Shown: piece after piece, positions 63,124 to 64,000 of the stretch
Numbering within the stretch: the stretch's first letter is position 1
Layout of the letters: each line of letters starts with the position of its first letter
Origin: Bacillus thermotolerans
GTDB taxonomy: Bacteria > Bacillota > Bacilli > Bacillales > Domibacillaceae
Direction: 5' to 3'
Length of the DNA stretch: 64,000 nucleotides
NCBI RefSeq assembly: GCF_000812025.2
Contig: NZ_JWJE02000004.1
Location: 79,314-143,313 of the forward strand
Position numbers and translations under genes: made by a program
Notes under the pieces: generated by a model
What the model saw: only the letters and a program-made list of their open reading frames with translations
Told to the model about the DNA's origin: nothing
Database searches by the model: none

Positions 63124-63816
63124 GTGTATTTATCTATAACTATAAAGCTGATCATCGGATTAATTGCTCTTCTCGTAGTTATTCGTTTGCTGGGGAAGAA
63201 AACTCTTTCCGAGATTACACCCTTTGATATTGTTTATCTAATTCTATTAGGAAGCTTCCTTGAAGAAGGAATATATGACGATAAGGTTTCGCTGCTTCAT
63301 ATTTTGTACTCGGTTGCTCTTTGGGGGGTTTTAGTCTTCTTAATTGAGGTGCTCGCTGCAAGGGTGGACTGGGTGAGGCGCCTTATGAAGGGAGAGACAG
63401 CCAACCTGATTGAGAACGGAAGGATCAATCAGGAGAGGTTAAAGCAAGCTCATATGGAAATGGAGCAGTTAAGAATACTAATGAGAGAGAAAGGGTATTT
63501 TTCTCTTTCGGAGATTGAATTTGCTACGCTAGAGACGAACGGCGGGTTAAGCATCTTACCAAAAGCGAAAGCTGAGCCTGTAACACCGGACATGCTTAAT
63601 ATTCATCCAGAAGAGAACGCACCGACGTATATGCTAATTGACGAGGGAAAGGTTGAAAAGAAGGAGCTGGCTATTGCCGGGAAAGATAAACATTGGCTAT
63701 TAAAAGAGATTCAGAAGGAAGGGTACGAGAAGCCAGAAGATATCTTCTATGCGGAGTGGTCAGAAAAGAATGGCCTCCTTATTTATCCATATGATAATGA
63801 AGGAGAAAGACACTAA
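63124..63816 (+). CDS. DUF421 (YetF-type) membrane protein
   Basis: 230 residues. Two or three N-terminal helices (ITIKLIIGLIALLVVIRLL, LHILYSVALWGVLVFLIEVLA) with LLGKKTLSEITPFDIVYLILLGS, then the cytosolic DUF421 domain (LIENGRINQERLKQAHM, LREKGYFSLSEIEFATLETNG). AAAGGAGG precedes the GTG start. In B. subtilis YetF-like proteins are linked to sporulation and stress in only a general way; function is unknown. Confidence 0.88.
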   Translation: MYLSITIKLIIGLIALLVVIRLLGKKTLSEITPFDIVYLILLGSFLEEGIYDDKVSLLHILYSVALWGVLVFLIEVLAARVDWVRRLMKGETANLIENGRINQERLKQAHMEMEQLRILMREKGYFSLSEIEFATLETNGGLSILPKAKAEPVTPDMLNIHPEENAPTYMLIDEGKVEKKELAIAGKDKHWLLKEIQKEGYEKPEDIFYAEWSEKNGLLIYPYDNEGERH

Positions 63817-63830
63817 GTCTTTCTCCTCAT
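63801..63830 (+). terminator. Terminator after the DUF421 gene
   Basis: GGAGAAAGAC/GTCTTTCTCC; the stem overlaps the stop codon and the T-run is weak. Confidence 0.6.
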
Positions 63831-63916
63831 TCTGTTGATAAAGTCTTCTGTCAATGGACAAACAGTGAAAAAATATGTAGAATCTCCTCAGAATACGTGA
63901 AAGAGGAGGTTTTTTT

Positions 63917-64000
63917 ATGTTCTTTTCTCACACCTACCAGGAAATTGAACAAAACCGGGCGTTCTATCTTCACATGTATGATGCTTCCCATCAGCTTGTC
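63917..64000 (+). CDS. Start of an unidentified gene (cut by window end)
   Basis: ATG after AGAGGAGGT; 28 codons visible, FFSHTYQEIEQNRAFYLHMY. Too short to identify. Confidence 0.6.
   Translation, partial: MFFSHTYQEIEQNRAFYLHMYDASHQLV

Overview
The window is an ordinary chromosomal stretch of a Gram-positive endospore former of the Bacillaceae (Bacillus sensu lato, mid-40s % GC by eye). Strong AGGAGG-type ribosome binding sites, many TTG and GTG starts, U-tailed hairpin terminators, a type-B RNase P RNA and the gene order dinG/ypmA/aspB/asnS/dnaD/nth/ypoC/ponA/recU/yppE/yppG/mrfA/mrfB/ypsA/gpsB/rnpB/ypsC match the B. subtilis region from memory. The species was not identified. There is no prophage, no CRISPR array and no intact insertion sequence.

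Layout. 1-2.7 kb: end of an MFS exporter and a frameshifted M20 amidohydrolase, placed where I would expect panBCD. 2.7-23.4 kb: housekeeping block for DNA repair (dinG, nth, recU, mrfAB), replication initiation (dnaD), cell wall and division (ponA, gpsB), aspartate/asparagine metabolism (aspB, asnS), rnpB and an rRNA methyltransferase. 23.4-31.5 kb: ctaG with a structured leader, the guanine-riboswitch xpt-pbuX operon, a Fur-controlled 32-residue microprotein and the dynamin-like dynA. 31.5-43.6 kb: sulfurtransferase, a 5'-nuclease, two RNase H-fold proteins around a queuosine-precursor transporter, cspD, mntR, a possible metallopeptidase, a repeat element, an ABC-F ATPase, a CvfC-like protein, a bacilliredoxin and methyltransferases. 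43.6-49.4 kb: thyA-dfrA and a three-gene ABC importer. 49.7-58.7 kb: degV, a PCYCGC lipoprotein, ypmR-ypmS, msrA-msrB, yozE, spo0M behind a sigma-W-type promoter, deoD, yodJ and ctpA. 58.7-64 kb: CAP-domain protein, an SDR without its catalytic Tyr, a MATE exporter, a GNAT acetyltransferase with an unusual RNA leader, and a DUF421 membrane protein.

Most unusual signals. (1) The leader of the GNAT gene (62735-62886, minus) holds a tRNA-like fold, with a CUA triplet at the anticodon position and a decayed acceptor stem, followed by mutually exclusive GAGGG/CCCTC pairings that would hide or free the Shine-Dalgarno. (2) The leader of the queuosine-precursor transporter (minus, 35003-35050) can form an H-type pseudoknot that ties up the Shine-Dalgarno, a preQ1-riboswitch-like layout. 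(3) A 32-residue membrane microprotein sits behind two Fur-box-like inverted repeats. (4) The ctaG leader has two incompatible long-range pairings. All of these come from reading the sequence by eye; no folding program or database search was run.
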